Notes: generated by a model not told the origin, from the sequence alone. Counted from the stretch's first letter, positions 13,301 to 23,005 are shown. The stretch: 64,000 bases of DNA from an uncultured Clostridia bacterium (GCA_934754355.1 CAKVID010000002.1:124001-188000), one strand, 5' to 3'. Made by a program: numbers and translations.

Positions 13301-16300
13301 AGAAATATCATTAACTTCAATTTGAATAGGTTTAGCATATTCCAAATCGTTAACATTTTCGTCTTCTAGTACCAAGTAATAACAATTATAATATTCTCCA
13401 GAATTAAGCACATCTCTACCATTAGTACCTACTCCTGTGAATTGTCCTCGAGCCAAGTTATTCTTATTTACACTAGTTGTATACGCATTAGTTATTGTTC
13501 CGCTTTCGCCATTTGTAAATACAAAGCCACCAGTAAATGCGCTTTGAGTTTCTAGATAAACATTGCTATAAGCATTCTCAATTTTACCTGTATTAGAATA
13601 TACCAAGCCACCAATATTACCTGTGCTTTCTATCTTAAATTTATCTTCTTCTGCTCTATAGTTTGTTATATTTATACTTTCCACATGAGAACTACTAATT
13701 GTTCCTGTGTTAGTTGCCACCAAGCCACCGGTTGCACTATTTTGAACAGCAGGATATGTATTATAAAGTCCAACACCCTTTACATAAGAATTACTAATTG
13801 TTCCATTATTTTCTGCTACTATTCCTGCTATATTATTGCCACCAGCAATAACAAATGGATAAATATTTAAACTTTCTAATTCATCACTCTCGTTATTATA
13901 ACTAGAATCACTAGGATTTTTAACCACCTGAATAGTTGAATTATTACCACTCATTGTGCTTTCATTTAATCCAATTATTGAATTAGTAATTGCACCCGTC
14001 TCGGCATTTACACCAACCAATCCACCAATCTTGCTTACTACCAAGTTATTACTTAAATAACCTTGTGAAGTAACGATATGATAATACATCTTAGTAGAAG
14101 GCAAACTACTATATGTATTAGTAGAATTGATTACTTTCGCATTAGTGATTGCACCCTCATTTGTTCCAGCAAGTATACCAAATGTTACATTATTTACAAA
14201 TGATAAATCTATGCTAGCATCGTACAAGTAAGTCTCCTTAGATGCATTAGATACAGTATCCAATCTCTGAAGCATTTCTTCTTCGGTTATTAGCATACTT
14301 GATACATCTATAGTTACATTCTTGATAAGAGTTGTACTAGAAACATTGCCAAATATACCAATATTTGCACTATCTTGAGTTCTGATTATAGACAAATTAA
14401 ATGATTTAACAGAGATTACATAGCCATTACCATCAAGAGAATTAAATGTTGCGTCAAGCGGTGTCCAATTCTCTAATTCCAAATTATTAAGCAAGATATA
14501 ATCTCCGCCACCTGCATTACATGCTTCTATCAAATCGTTCTGAGTTTCGATTGGATTTGGTCTATCGAATGAAGAACTATCTTCGACAACAATTTGGAAA
14601 TCCACCTCGATGATACTATAACCCAATATTGTATCTGTTACCTGCAATTTACCATTATTATATATATAAGGTATAGATAATCTTAGTAATGCATTATTAT
14701 TATTTGTAATACCAGTACCTTTGATGATGAAATAATGAAGTCTATATTTTTCATCATTAGTCTTAGTATTTCCTTCGCCAAGACTAATGTAATTATATTT
14801 GTTTCCTAGTTTCATTGGAGTATAAATTCTACTTACTCCATCAAATGAACCATAACCAAGTCTTAATTTGCCATCATAAATATTTTGATTATTAGAAGTA
14901 TCTACAACTGTTACACCAGCACTTGCATACTCTGCCAAATCAATAATACCACTACCCATACCATTTCTTAGAAGTTTTTTGTACTCAGATATTTTGTCTG
15001 GGTTACCTACAGTTATATCTTTGTATGTAATATTAGTATTTAAAATTAAATTCTCGCCATGTTTTAGAGTAACAACACCATCAATTGCACGCTCTATATC
15101 AATGCTCTCAATCTCATATTCAACTATTTGTATTCTTAGATTTGTACTTGTAGTTTCTCTTACTCCCCATACAATTTCTTCTGTTTTGAAATTGATACTA
15201 ATAGGACTATCACTAGTAAGGTCGCTCTCAACATCGGCACAAATATAATATTTTCTTCCGCTATTTATGTAGTCTATACTTAGATTATTTACTTGATTAT
15301 TAGTATCATCAACTATCATCATAGTACTACTTAAGCCACTAAAGTCAATATCGTTTGTAATTCCTCTAACGCTTACTTCTAATTCTTTGCTAACACCTCT
15401 ACCAATTACAGCAGAGTATGAATTATCTACTTTGATATCTATTAGAGGCAATTGTGTAATTGTATAAGTTACAGTTTTCTCTAAGTTCTTGTGTATTCCG
15501 GTATTATCTACTTTGTAAGAAGTGATAGTTAATGGAATATTTGTTAGATTGCCATAATTTCTAGTCAAGAATAATTTTACAAAATAAGTCTTGCTGAAAT
15601 ATCCTAACTCATTATAATTTAAAGACAATTTAGAAAGTCTAATTCCGTAATTATTAGTATTTTCTATTTCTTCTCTAAATCTAATATCTTTGTAACTTTC
15701 AATATATTCAACTATATCTTTATCGTCAGGAGATGTCTTTACCTCTATATTATTGGTAACCCCTGCCATTTGGCTAAGAGTAACAAATTCTTTGTAACTA
15801 TTATCTATGGTTACTGTTACATAACTACTATCGTTAAATTCTTCATCTAAAGTTATTTTTAATAATCCCGCTGTACCCGGAATTACAAACAACCCCTCAT
15901 TTTCACTTGGATAAGATTCATTTTCTGAGTTTACAAGTAATTCGCCACGAGTATAGTAATTAGTAAATATATTAGATAGAACATTAGGGCTAATTGAAAT
16001 TCTAATGCTATCCTCTAACAATGTATTACTAGATGGTTTGAATGTGCAATCGTAGAATAGCGTATTCAAATCAAAATCATTAGCATTTTGTCTATAATAA
16101 TCTTTATCAAAAGTAACAACAACATCAAATGTTAAATTATAAGTATTTTGATTGCTTATAGCATCAAACTCTGTCTTAGAAACATTTATGCCACTAAATT
16201 GCAATTTAATTAATTCGTGTTTTATTTCAAAACCAAATGAAGATATATGATATGAACCATCAGCATTTAGTGTAGCATCATATTCAATCGAGGTTTCATT

Positions 16301-19300
16301 GCCTGCTATATTTTCAGAGAATATTATTGAATATTTATTATTTCTAATATTTAATTGAATAGAATTAAGAATAGAAATTTTATAAGATTTAGTTATTCCA
16401 TCGTCTGCTATTATTTCTTTGATATTAATATTGCTTGTCTCTACAATCATTCTGAAATTAGTTGTATTCCTTGGAGCAATTTTCAATTCATCTTTATTAA
16501 GAGTAATGCTCTTTGCTCTAGCCAAACATACAATTTCAAATTCTTTGGAAATATTATCTAATACAATGTAGTGATTATCTTCTTCGTTATATTCTAGACC
16601 TTCTAAATATACAATTGGATAAATTCTAAATTTAACACTACCTACTTCAACTCCCTTGATTGTAAGTGATGTTGTATTTAGAATATAAATATTTTCATTA
16701 GCATCAAGTGAATATTTGAAGTCTTTGCCATTAATAGATATTTTACCATTATTAATAGTATCAACTATCTCTAATTTGTAACCATATTTATAAGTAGAAT
16801 CATAACTTACACCATCAATATTATTGATATTATGCAAGTTTACATTGATTACTTCATCAATATATGCAATTGGTTTCTTAAATTCATTCTCGCCAATAGT
16901 TTCAACAGTTTTATCATAAATAAGTTCAACAGATGTAATACCTGTAATTACTTTGATAGTAATATTTAATTTAACTGTTTTATCTAGTACAGAAGTTAGA
17001 GTAATTGTTGCAATACCCTCTCCTACTGGATAAACTTTGAAGCCCTGTAGCATAAGAACACTACCATAACTATCTTCAGAGATTGTCATATCTCCATTAA
17101 TTTCTAAGAATGAAGTATGAATTTCTTTGCCATCAAATCTTATACTTACTGTTGATTTATCACTATTTAGAGCAATATCAAAGTAATAATTATTATTGCC
17201 TCTATCGTTTTTATTAACGAAAGCAATGATTTGAGGAACTTCAATTTCTTCTCCATTAACAATTTTTGTATAACTTACATCATAAATTCCCGGAACATTA
17301 GTTGCAATTCTATCTATCAAAATTTTCTCTGGAATTAAATCGTATAATGCTTTAGTTTTGCTACTATCCAATAGAATTGGGAATGCAAGTGTTCCTACCA
17401 TATTTGCACTTTCGTTCCAAATCCATTTAGAAGTTGAAGTTGCTACCGCATTGTCACTATCCATCACAATATCATAACCAATTATTTTGAATAGTTGTCC
17501 TAATTCATTTTCTCCAAATGAAGCACCAAGTGCAGAATTGATAATTGCATTATTTCCAACTAAGTAACTACCCTCTTTGTATAAACCGATTATTTCGTTA
17601 CTTTTACCAAAGTAATATACATTAGAATTAATAACACCGTAAACATTTTCGATTATAGCAAGATTACTTACACTTGAAGATTTAATTTCTCCATTAACTT
17701 TAATTAGATTACTTAGTTTTGATGCATCTGCAGTTACTAAATTTACATTACCAACTAATCCTACATTATTATATAGCCCTTTGATAACTGCTCTATCTAT
17801 ACTGCTCTCTTCTGAATATTCTACAACAACTCTACCTATACCATAACTATCAGATATTCCAGAATTAACACCAACACCTGCCGAAGTTCCTAGAATTAAA
17901 CCAATTGTATTATTAGTAGATAATTGTCCTTCATGATTACTTCCATTAACCATTATATCAGCATTGAAGTAAGATGAATTAATAAGTAATTTATTATTAT
18001 TTGCCTTGCCTACCACACCACCAATAATAGCACCATTTGTAGCGGTTATATAGATATTTGCATAGTATTCTTCACTCAAATCTTCTGAGTGGAAACTTCT
18101 TATATAAGTATACTGAATTTGTGCATTATTTTGATTTAAGTTAGCAATTATACCACCAAAATTTAATTTGCTATCAGTCTTGATTATTACATTCAAGTTA
18201 TTGTTCCATGTCTTGTAGCCTTCTTTAGTAAAGTAAACTTTGGAATTATTAATTTTGATAAATTGAACACTTGTGTTATCCTCTCCACCACTACCAACAA
18301 ATGTAGAGATATTTAGTTCGTTATCATTATCTTGCGCTTTGTCTGAAATATTAATGATTGGATATACGATTACTCGATTAATATTTGCATATTTAGTGTA
18401 TCCAATTACACCACCAACAGAAGAATTGTAGTTAATACCAATAATGGTTGGCAATACTTTCAAATCTTCAAATGTAGAGTAAGATGAACCACTATCCAAA
18501 CCTACCACACCGCCAACATTTAAGTAATGGTTATTAAGTGCATTTTGTACTCCATTAAGTTCGTTTTCTAGGGTCATATAATCAACTGATACATTGGCAT
18601 TGTAACTATTATTACTCAATCCCTCCAAGTAAGCACTTGGCAAACCTTTGATATCAACAACTTCTTGTGTTTGACCAATCATTCCGCCAATGTTTATATT
18701 GGATTTATTGGTATCTGCACTATAGTTATAAATTTTGATTGAGCCATTAACTGCACAATTATTTATTTTGGAATTAAAAGCATTACCAGCAATAATACCA
18801 ATATTTACATTTTGACCATTTAACGCATTAATAACAACTTCAATTTTTGCATTATTTATACTTAAATTTTTAAGAGTAACTTTCTGATTAATATTTGTAA
18901 ATAAACCGATATTTACTTCATCAGTTAAGTTATTTAGAGTTTTCTTAATATGTAAATTATTCAAAGAATTATGGAATGAATAAAGCACATTATTTCTAAA
19001 GTAAACATAATTACCATTTAGACTAAAGTTATTGAACTCATCTTCTTTGCCTTCTTCAATATTTGCAAAAGTTATTTCTGGTTTTGCAATTTGAGATAGA
19101 CTTAGATTTGTAGTAAGAATATAATTAAAATACTGATTATTATGTATATCATTTTGCATTGCAACATAGTCGTCAATATTTCTTATTTCAAATGGATAGT
19201 TTTCACTACCATCAGCAACTTTAACTCTGAATGTTTGAACTAATTTATCATTATAATATTCGTAAGTCTTGGTGTTTTCATTATAACTTTTGATATTGTC

Positions 19301-22300
19301 TTTTGGCACAGCAGTCAAGTATTCAACACCAGCATTATTACCTATAATTTTGATTGTCCCTTTTGTACCAATTCCACTACTATTTACAATTGTGCTATAA
19401 ACATCATTAGTGCCATTTATTAGCATAATTTCTTTGTTTACCGCATCAGTAGCATCAATACTATAAGCAATATTTGCTATCATTTCATTGTTTTTGCCTG
19501 TTCTTTTCTCAAAGTAAACACCATCTTGTGCAACATCTAAATCAAAGTTATGAATTTTGCTTGCATACTTAACACTAAATTTAACCGAATTAATATTTTG
19601 TAATTTAGAAAATTGTGTAATATACACATTAACAACCATTACAATGCTATTATTGAAAATTCTATTTTGCAAGAACCAATCGTAATTTTCTATGCCATAG
19701 CCACTTTCAGTTTTAATCCATTCATCTAGACTATCTCCAATTCTACACTCAATTGGACATTCATAATTTACCATATCGGTTGATGCAAACAAATCGCCGT
19801 AAGTTATTTCTCTACTTACACTACCATCAATTGAGTAAACAATTAATTGATTACCGTTAGATAGATAAATTGGAGAAGATAATATTTTGCTAATATCATA
19901 CGAAAGACTAACTGGAAGGTCCGCATTGAACCATAGGTTATTCCATTGTGCACCAAGTTCTACCCTTCTTGGAACGAAAGTAGACCTGATAGTATGTTTG
20001 GATAAATCTTTGCTATAAATTCCAAGTGATTCATTAATATAAATATCAACACTCTTAGCAGTTGTTACTTGTACACCTTGCAAAGCCAAGTAGATATATA
20101 ATTCAATTTCTTGTACTACAGGATAAGTAACATATTCTTCACTACCATCATCATTAATTTTAATATATCCACCATTATATGAAACCGTCATAATAAGCGG
20201 ATTATTAATATCTTCTGTTACTCTAAATACAGATAATTTTCCATTACTATAAGAAGCATAACCAGGATAATTGAATGTAACACCAATATTACTAGTAATA
20301 TCTATAGGAGTACAACCTTTAATTCCATCATTATCTGTAAGCAGATAATCGTAGAATTTCAAGTTGACCGAAGTGTCTTTTAGCATGAATAATCTTTGTA
20401 AAGATGTATATTCATAGCCACCCCACTCTTCTTGACCATTTTCGCCTGTTTTGTAGATATTAAATTTGTATTTAGGATTATTTTCACTTTTGCCAGTGAA
20501 ATAGTATAGAACTTCGCCTTCATTAAAATCAATACTTAGTGGCATCTTGTCTTCGTCCATTAAGTTCTCATTTTCGGCATACATTGTAGGAATAATAGTC
20601 TCTACATTTACAGATTTCTTAATTCCATTCTTTGTTGTGAAATTAACTGTTGTTTTACCTGTTTTATATTCACTATTGCATTTTAAATAGAAAGAAATTC
20701 TATTCTCGACATAATCCATGTATGGATAAACGGTAATTAGGCTTTTGTCATAAATGATATCATCTAAATTGATAACATTATCCAAAGTTTGTCCTGCTGG
20801 CAAATCAAATAATTTGATACCAGTATTATCTAGTGTTTCACTAGAATAATTTTTATTTGTCAAATCAACAATATATTTATCAGCAGTAAAATCTAGACTT
20901 TGTAAACCTGTCTCAAAAGATATATTAAGCGGGAACTCTAGAATAGAACTAATAAAATAATCGTTTCTAACTTGATCTGAGTAACTACTAGATGCTACAT
21001 CAAATAGTACACCAATATAAATTTGAGTACCTTCATTTGGCAATACATCAAAGTTATGTCTTAGATAGAAAGTTTCGTTTGAATTGAAATTAGAATACCC
21101 CGAACCTTCCACCATAGAAGTAATTACTTTATTTCCGCCTTCTTCTTTGCACAAGCCAAATACTTGCTCAGATCCATCAGCCTTATAAAATTTAAGATTA
21201 TTACCCAAATCTTGGTCTTTGACATATACAAAGTATGTATAATCTAGGCCATTGATTAGAGAAACTGTAAATCTAGTACCCCAGGAGTTTCCATAATTTT
21301 TATATACTTTATAGTCATCTTTTGGAACAGTTCCATTAACTTTAATATCTGTTGGAATATCTATTACGTGGAAATTAACAACTATTTCTGTATCAATAAT
21401 ATTTGGATAATTTACATGATCTACTTTGAATTTGTGAGAATAATTACCCGTTTTTTGCGCTTGAACTTTGAAAGAATTATCTAGAGAACTATAAGAAAGA
21501 GCAATTGGTCTAGCATCTCCCTCACTTACTGGAGATGTAGTAACAACATAATCGCTAGGATTATAAGAGCCATCGTCAGATATTGAACCAAAGTCAAACA
21601 TCAAGTCTCTTTCGATATAATAACTATCATACATCATGCCTGAACGATAATTAGGATTAAGAAGGGTTACATCATACTCACCTTTCTTATTTTTTTCTAG
21701 AGCAAATGAATTCCCATAGTTACCACTTTCGCTTTCACTATCATTTTTCTGACAATTCATTTTAAGAACAATATTTTCGCAATTTTCTATAACTACAATA
21801 TCTACAAATCTATCTGGAATGCTTTGAGATATTATATTTCCGTTCTCATCATAATTGTATGCATCTTTACTATGGGCTTTAAGTGTAATGCAAGGAGTAA
21901 GCACTTGAGTTTCACTACCGCCTACTACTACATTTTCTACCATCTTAGGATAATTAACATTTTTGAAAGTTTTAAGCACACCATTCTCAATGGTTGCATA
22001 AGTATCTGTATTTTCATCATCGTACACATAATTATGTTCGCCATGACCATTAATTACATTACCCTCAGGTCTTACAACTTCAAATTCAATGTTTTTCTGA
22101 GTTGTTGCTTGTGGGAAGAAATTTATGTATTTATCTATAGCATTCAAATCTATTGATTGCCCTTTGGCAACAACTTTAAGATTATCTTGATTGATTGTAA
22201 AGTTATTTATCTTCAAGTCAATTTGGAAATCAAGAGTTTGTACTTTATTACCCTCTAATGTCTTAATAGTAAGAGTGAATTTGCCAGTCTTAGCATAAGA

Positions 22301-22615
22301 TAGCGGAGTAACAGAAATCCTTGTTATTCCATCACCCATATAGACAAGTGAGTAACTAACCAAATCTCTACCACCACTCAATGATACTTTTCTATCAATA
22401 TCATCGCCAACATTCTTGACTGCTACATCAAAAGTGTATGGTGTATATGTATATGTGGTCTGTCCATTCTCGGTTACTTCTTCTATATTTAGTTGGACAG
22501 TCGTTGCTCCACCAACCAATTCTATTGACATATTCTTGTATGGATCATTATTACAACCAAACATACAAAGAATTGAACAAATTAATATTCCTAATAATGC
22601 TAGCCTCTTTCTCAT
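7388..22615 (-). CDS. Giant (5075 aa) surface lipoprotein with several GLUG beta-helix modules
   Basis: A single uninterrupted 15.2-kb frame. The start ATG follows GGAG 10 bases upstream. The N-terminus MRKRLALLG plus a hydrophobic core and Cys21 (context CMFGC) indicates a lipoprotein signal, so the protein should be lipid-anchored outside the membrane. Residues from about 25 to 1140 look like Ig-like beta-sandwich repeats. At least five beta-helix modules then follow. Each opens with a capping segment of the type (NPL)IIDKASNFATYI or QNDLIEACN, at about residues 1148, 2690, 3180, 3960 and 4880. Modules contain repeated GLUG-type strands such as VGGVVGLDSG, IGGVVGKANN, AGGLVAENHG and IGGLVYSNTG, with Asn-rich strands typical of parallel beta-helices. 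Ig-like linkers separate some modules. The C-terminus has no LPXTG motif or membrane segment. It is a paralogue of the downstream giant gene. Likely roles are adhesion or glycan binding; no enzyme motif was recognised. Confidence 0.9.
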   Translation of the reverse strand: MRKRLALLGILICSILCMFGCNNDPYKNMSIELVGGATTVQLNIEEVTENGQTTYTYTPYTFDVAVKNVGDDIDRKVSLSGGRDLVSYSLVYMGDGITRISVTPLSYAKTGKFTLTIKTLEGNKVQTLDFQIDLKINNFTINQDNLKVVAKGQSIDLNAIDKYINFFPQATTQKNIEFEVVRPEGNVINGHGEHNYVYDDENTDTYATIENGVLKTFKNVNYPKMVENVVVGGSETQVLTPCITLKAHSKDAYNYDENGNIISQSIPDRFVDIVVIENCENIVLKMNCQKNDSESESGNYGNSFALEKNKKGEYDVTLLNPNYRSGMMYDSYYIERDLMFDFGSISDDGSYNPSDYVVTTSPVSEGDARPIALSYSSLDNSFKVQAQKTGNYSHKFKVDHVNYPNIIDTEIVVNFHVIDIPTDIKVNGTVPKDDYKVYKNYGNSWGTRFTVSLINGLDYTYFVYVKDQDLGNNLKFYKADGSEQVFGLCKEEGGNKVITSMVEGSGYSNFNSNETFYLRHNFDVLPNEGTQIYIGVLFDVASSSYSDQVRNDYFISSILEFPLNISFETGLQSLDFTADKYIVDLTNKNYSSETLDNTGIKLFDLPAGQTLDNVINLDDIIYDKSLITVYPYMDYVENRISFYLKCNSEYKTGKTTVNFTTKNGIKKSVNVETIIPTMYAENENLMDEDKMPLSIDFNEGEVLYYFTGKSENNPKYKFNIYKTGENGQEEWGGYEYTSLQRLFMLKDTSVNLKFYDYLLTDNDGIKGCTPIDITSNIGVTFNYPGYASYSNGKLSVFRVTEDINNPLIMTVSYNGGYIKINDDGSEEYVTYPVVQEIELYIYLALQGVQVTTAKSVDIYINESLGIYSKDLSKHTIRSTFVPRRVELGAQWNNLWFNADLPVSLSYDISKILSSPIYLSNGNQLIVYSIDGSVSREITYGDLFASTDMVNYECPIECRIGDSLDEWIKTESGYGIENYDWFLQNRIFNNSIVMVVNVYITQFSKLQNINSVKFSVKYASKIHNFDLDVAQDGVYFEKRTGKNNEMIANIAYSIDATDAVNKEIMLINGTNDVYSTIVNSSGIGTKGTIKIIGNNAGVEYLTAVPKDNIKSYNENTKTYEYYNDKLVQTFRVKVADGSENYPFEIRNIDDYVAMQNDIHNNQYFNYILTTNLSLSQIAKPEITFANIEEGKEDEFNNFSLNGNYVYFRNNVLYSFHNSLNNLHIKKTLNNLTDEVNIGLFTNINQKVTLKNLSINNAKIEVVINALNGQNVNIGIIAGNAFNSKINNCAVNGSIKIYNYSADTNKSNINIGGMIGQTQEVVDIKGLPSAYLEGLSNNSYNANVSVDYMTLENELNGVQNALNNHYLNVGGVVGLDSGSSYSTFEDLKVLPTIIGINYNSSVGGVIGYTKYANINRVIVYPIINISDKAQDNDNELNISTFVGSGGEDNTSVQFIKINNSKVYFTKEGYKTWNNNLNVIIKTDSKLNFGGIIANLNQNNAQIQYTYIRSFHSEDLSEEYYANIYITATNGAIIGGVVGKANNNKLLINSSYFNADIMVNGSNHEGQLSTNNTIGLILGTSAGVGVNSGISDSYGIGRVVVEYSEESSIDRAVIKGLYNNVGLVGNVNLVTADASKLSNLIKVNGEIKSSSVSNLAIIENVYGVINSNVYYFGKSNEIIGLYKEGSYLVGNNAIINSALGASFGENELGQLFKIIGYDIVMDSDNAVATSTSKWIWNESANMVGTLAFPILLDSSKTKALYDLIPEKILIDRIATNVPGIYDVSYTKIVNGEEIEVPQIIAFVNKNDRGNNNYYFDIALNSDKSTVSIRFDGKEIHTSFLEINGDMTISEDSYGSVLMLQGFKVYPVGEGIATITLTSVLDKTVKLNITIKVITGITSVELIYDKTVETIGENEFKKPIAYIDEVINVNLHNINNIDGVSYDSTYKYGYKLEIVDTINNGKISINGKDFKYSLDANENIYILNTTSLTIKGVEVGSVKFRIYPIVYLEGLEYNEEDNHYIVLDNISKEFEIVCLARAKSITLNKDELKIAPRNTTNFRMIVETSNINIKEIIADDGITKSYKISILNSIQLNIRNNKYSIIFSENIAGNETSIEYDATLNADGSYHISSFGFEIKHELIKLQFSGINVSKTEFDAISNQNTYNLTFDVVVTFDKDYYRQNANDFDLNTLFYDCTFKPSSNTLLEDSIRISISPNVLSNIFTNYYTRGELLVNSENESYPSENEGLFVIPGTAGLLKITLDEEFNDSSYVTVTIDNSYKEFVTLSQMAGVTNNIEVKTSPDDKDIVEYIESYKDIRFREEIENTNNYGIRLSKLSLNYNELGYFSKTYFVKLFLTRNYGNLTNIPLTITSYKVDNTGIHKNLEKTVTYTITQLPLIDIKVDNSYSAVIGRGVSKELEVSVRGITNDIDFSGLSSTMMIVDDTNNQVNNLSIDYINSGRKYYICADVESDLTSDSPISINFKTEEIVWGVRETTSTNLRIQIVEYEIESIDIERAIDGVVTLKHGENLILNTNITYKDITVGNPDKISEYKKLLRNGMGSGIIDLAEYASAGVTVVDTSNNQNIYDGKLRLGYGSFDGVSRIYTPMKLGNKYNYISLGEGNTKTNDEKYRLHYFIIKGTGITNNNNALLRLSIPYIYNNGKLQVTDTILGYSIIEVDFQIVVEDSSSFDRPNPIETQNDLIEACNAGGGDYILLNNLELENWTPLDATFNSLDGNGYVISVKSFNLSIIRTQDSANIGIFGNVSSTTLIKNVTIDVSSMLITEEEMLQRLDTVSNASKETYLYDASIDLSFVNNVTFGILAGTNEGAITNAKVINSTNTYSSLPSTKMYYHIVTSQGYLSNNLVVSKIGGLVGVNAETGAITNSIIGLNESTMSGNNSTIQVVKNPSDSSYNNESDELESLNIYPFVIAGGNNIAGIVAENNGTISNSYVKGVGLYNTYPAVQNSATGGLVATNTGTISSSHVESINITNYRAEEDKFKIESTGNIGGLVYSNTGKIENAYSNVYLETQSAFTGGFVFTNGESGTITNAYTTSVNKNNLARGQFTGVGTNGRDVLNSGEYYNCYYLVLEDENVNDLEYAKPIQIEVNDISNKNTWRGFSFTTVSNSEGIWVTVEGSTPRLASSTYDTNSFRKLTSIEEITEGGVTYNTYIYEYVGYNLGSQSNPLIIDKASNFATYIIDNSVEIDYNGSKVRAFGVDAVLNGNSLSNLNVVRHVRIVNNLNFEKITTSTMHKGVYLYNLIFAGVLDGNGMTLSNLNINTDTIQLDNFGLFGQVGIDSNITSKQTVVKNLNMNLRTYKSSDSSRAGVLAGTIMNSSIINVKIDGNASDTNSIVVGGRNMAGALAGLIYADNSGTIFMYDINVKNIVVEASYGSLGGEITDYSYDKSNGLYKQFVIKNADNEDVTKSFVGLYDRNTNSTKLFVNDNTYRADVSYAGSIAGVLLANNYNKSISHDNELDEFGNLNYRTQPDNNTIDNIVASGNITIKTADNSGGLFGYVGENTLIKNSKFVLNGNQIIRAFNYAGGLVAENHGVIEQCYIALSDSEQEITDNNLVARNNSNNFIQLFDSLTSTNYTVSIGGIAGYSSNGVIIDSYSKVNVTKPLAYIAGGLIGYSEDYNYIAFSYTTGAVYSRFITGGLVGLQVNSDIQFENRQKGSEDIYANIYTPKNYLSMDSVYALTDWNISTSNFDFRQKITEKLYENQKVLYSRPDGTYYKFYVKMPEIGNLNISEDKALYAGLHNEYYVGSAIGYIMLNTITDVSKKMIDFVDWNDADISTITRTVTVISNIKSTNENVVTNTLGLYSTNGSLAAGNKVDNYTSSVFNYYIDSSNYINLYSYRTSYISNLNNYNLVEIDETKTDVYYDVFTYPQVFSQEYLEQMIGAYYQVIDSNNVSTASVFKFDYNADNRFDKTIISSKKVFINMNNDYIWTLGTYLPKYSYGLYTSGKIIKTAEELQEALNSVSTGRTYKVKPSSAKYTLELNNITDTNKVIAYAQTIRDLFIGEQLNGNNPKLIIKITNASGKDASSVNSLFNILNGVSLSNLDFEIVYSNVNFETEKLYSNWGLFANSLQNVTINNCNFSITIENDLTIKNSDTFGSIYNVKNAGLLFGEIINSSIVNSKFIVSAKGIEISNDKIENFGILAGYVENSSLANNRYDFTVAEVKNSVSSENINIAGLVGVLNYSTLSGGNNPNYIKINNGSTIEISNNYNVKQMNVSSLVAYSNNATIKDVNFTNNLDFINNGYVTDELNVANTIAMSNSSNINGLVVSGNLSVDNTDDNHVNIASIIAHDLKSSKMTKKLASSSVQINATVNSMNLNIGGLIGLEEYSANVIALGQFTGSISVTNNKVGTSVTNPKGEAIITPSKTLIGGIIGNSQGYVGLTNILSAGKIDVTTIDSTLVHVSVGGIIGNTNSSQIENFTSLSEVTLNKNYSNADVNVSGVIGNNNGVFTGINGFVLFELPINTNVNRYAITNNSVSQNTQNVFYCNELMGNYSSDSMFNNYALADLYGTISLYSLLGKTMNTNSFFMSSNVRKINNLQVIIPNGTTLPNTLSSSIYTPHILSGSLSETNVSGYNVILDNISVTNLILNANSVISGRTGSKRNAIITLSNTTGSTSTKFAFSTNNGIISNVYFKVSGGGLEENTVGQNIALVKVNNGVISQVYAYGMTESLFSIAETNANTGVILKSASATIYVGNKTEIYGLTNSNRGYISDCYSSNFGHTKNTSTKTKVYGLTNENLGRIENSAYFIPSVMEYENELSGTYKIGYSGEGASMVNGQTYRCENSATPGFAQSRSTIWTSENDHAQIIGFKDIEGAIVLKAKLTQGATVLSDLTIIRNTLATKSSNTYYFDYDILFYSDEKLSYNIVRFNNGGAFANYINSIVYSSIPENTIIFIDGDISLNGDIKAISVPSSSMIVGRKIDGRNSRIIYTGSKFIEHELIKYNYGIIACIDFQQLKLNNTGDSKYFAPIMYNYGIVYGVSLTNDCMIYGGNSRIVAGIVAINGKSAVINRCSVTNFTINSIEFYNFICNEPYGRVYNCNASNMAASGTKYSGGKNGQGDND

Positions 22616-22704
22616 TTTCCCATTTCTCCAGATTGTTCTAAAATTATTTTAAGCAAAATAATAAAAAATATTTTATATATATAAATATATATATCACTAG
22701 ATAT

Positions 22705-22733
22705 AGTTTATTTATTTTGTAGAATTTTGTCAA
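22705..22733 (-). promoter_or_regulatory. Candidate sigma-A promoter of the 5075-aa gene
   Basis: On the minus strand TTGACA (22733-22728), a 17-base spacer and TAAACT (22710-22705) lie about 90 bases before the ATG. The opposite strand of the -35 reads TTTTGTCAAA, which also fits a Spo0A-box consensus. Confidence 0.5.
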
Positions 22734-22759
22734 ATTATTTTAGCAACAATCAAGAACTT

Positions 22760-23005
22760 TTATTTCTTTAGTTTTAGATATTTAAGTTTTGTTGCCATTC
22801 CCCCACGCATACTTCTTTCTTGCAAATTTTTATCTAAAACTTTATAAACTTGAACATATAGGAATTTATTGATATTTTTTAATTTTTTGGACAAATCATT
22901 ATGGACAGTACTTTTGCTTATATCAAATTCTTTGGCACATTCTCTAATCGTGCATTTATTATCAATAATGTAAATTGCAAATTTTTCTGGTCTAGTCTTT
23001 GTCAT
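22760..23005 (-). CDS. spoIIID: Sporulation transcription factor SpoIIID
   Basis: An 81-residue DNA-binding protein matching SpoIIID in length and layout. The N-terminal helix-turn-helix includes CTIRECAKEFDISKSTVHND (about 18-37), where the SKSTVH recognition segment is characteristic. The hallmark basic motif RGGMATKLKYLK lies near the C-terminus. SpoIIID controls mother-cell genes during sporulation, downstream of sigma-E. The start is fixed by GGAGG seven to eight bases upstream of the ATG. Gene order here (ywmB-like, spoIIQ-like, acpP, spoIIID) recalls the Bacillus ywmB-murAA-spoIID-spoIIQ-spoIIID region, with murA and spoIID absent and acpP inserted. Identity is secure; whether the host actually sporulates is inference. 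Confidence 0.92.
   Translation of the reverse strand: MTKTRPEKFAIYIIDNKCTIRECAKEFDISKSTVHNDLSKKLKNINKFLYVQVYKVLDKNLQERSMRGGMATKLKYLKLKK

Noticed and set aside
7384..22615. Open frames on the opposite strand or other frames inside the giant genes
   Set aside because: They are short, lack ribosome sites, and their composition mirrors the Asn/Ser-rich coding strand. They are by-products of long AT-rich coding sequence.
22725..22734. Secure Spo0A box before the 5075-aa gene
   Set aside because: The sequence is also the complement of a consensus -35 box (TTGACA), which is enough to explain it. It is kept only as part of a hypothesis.
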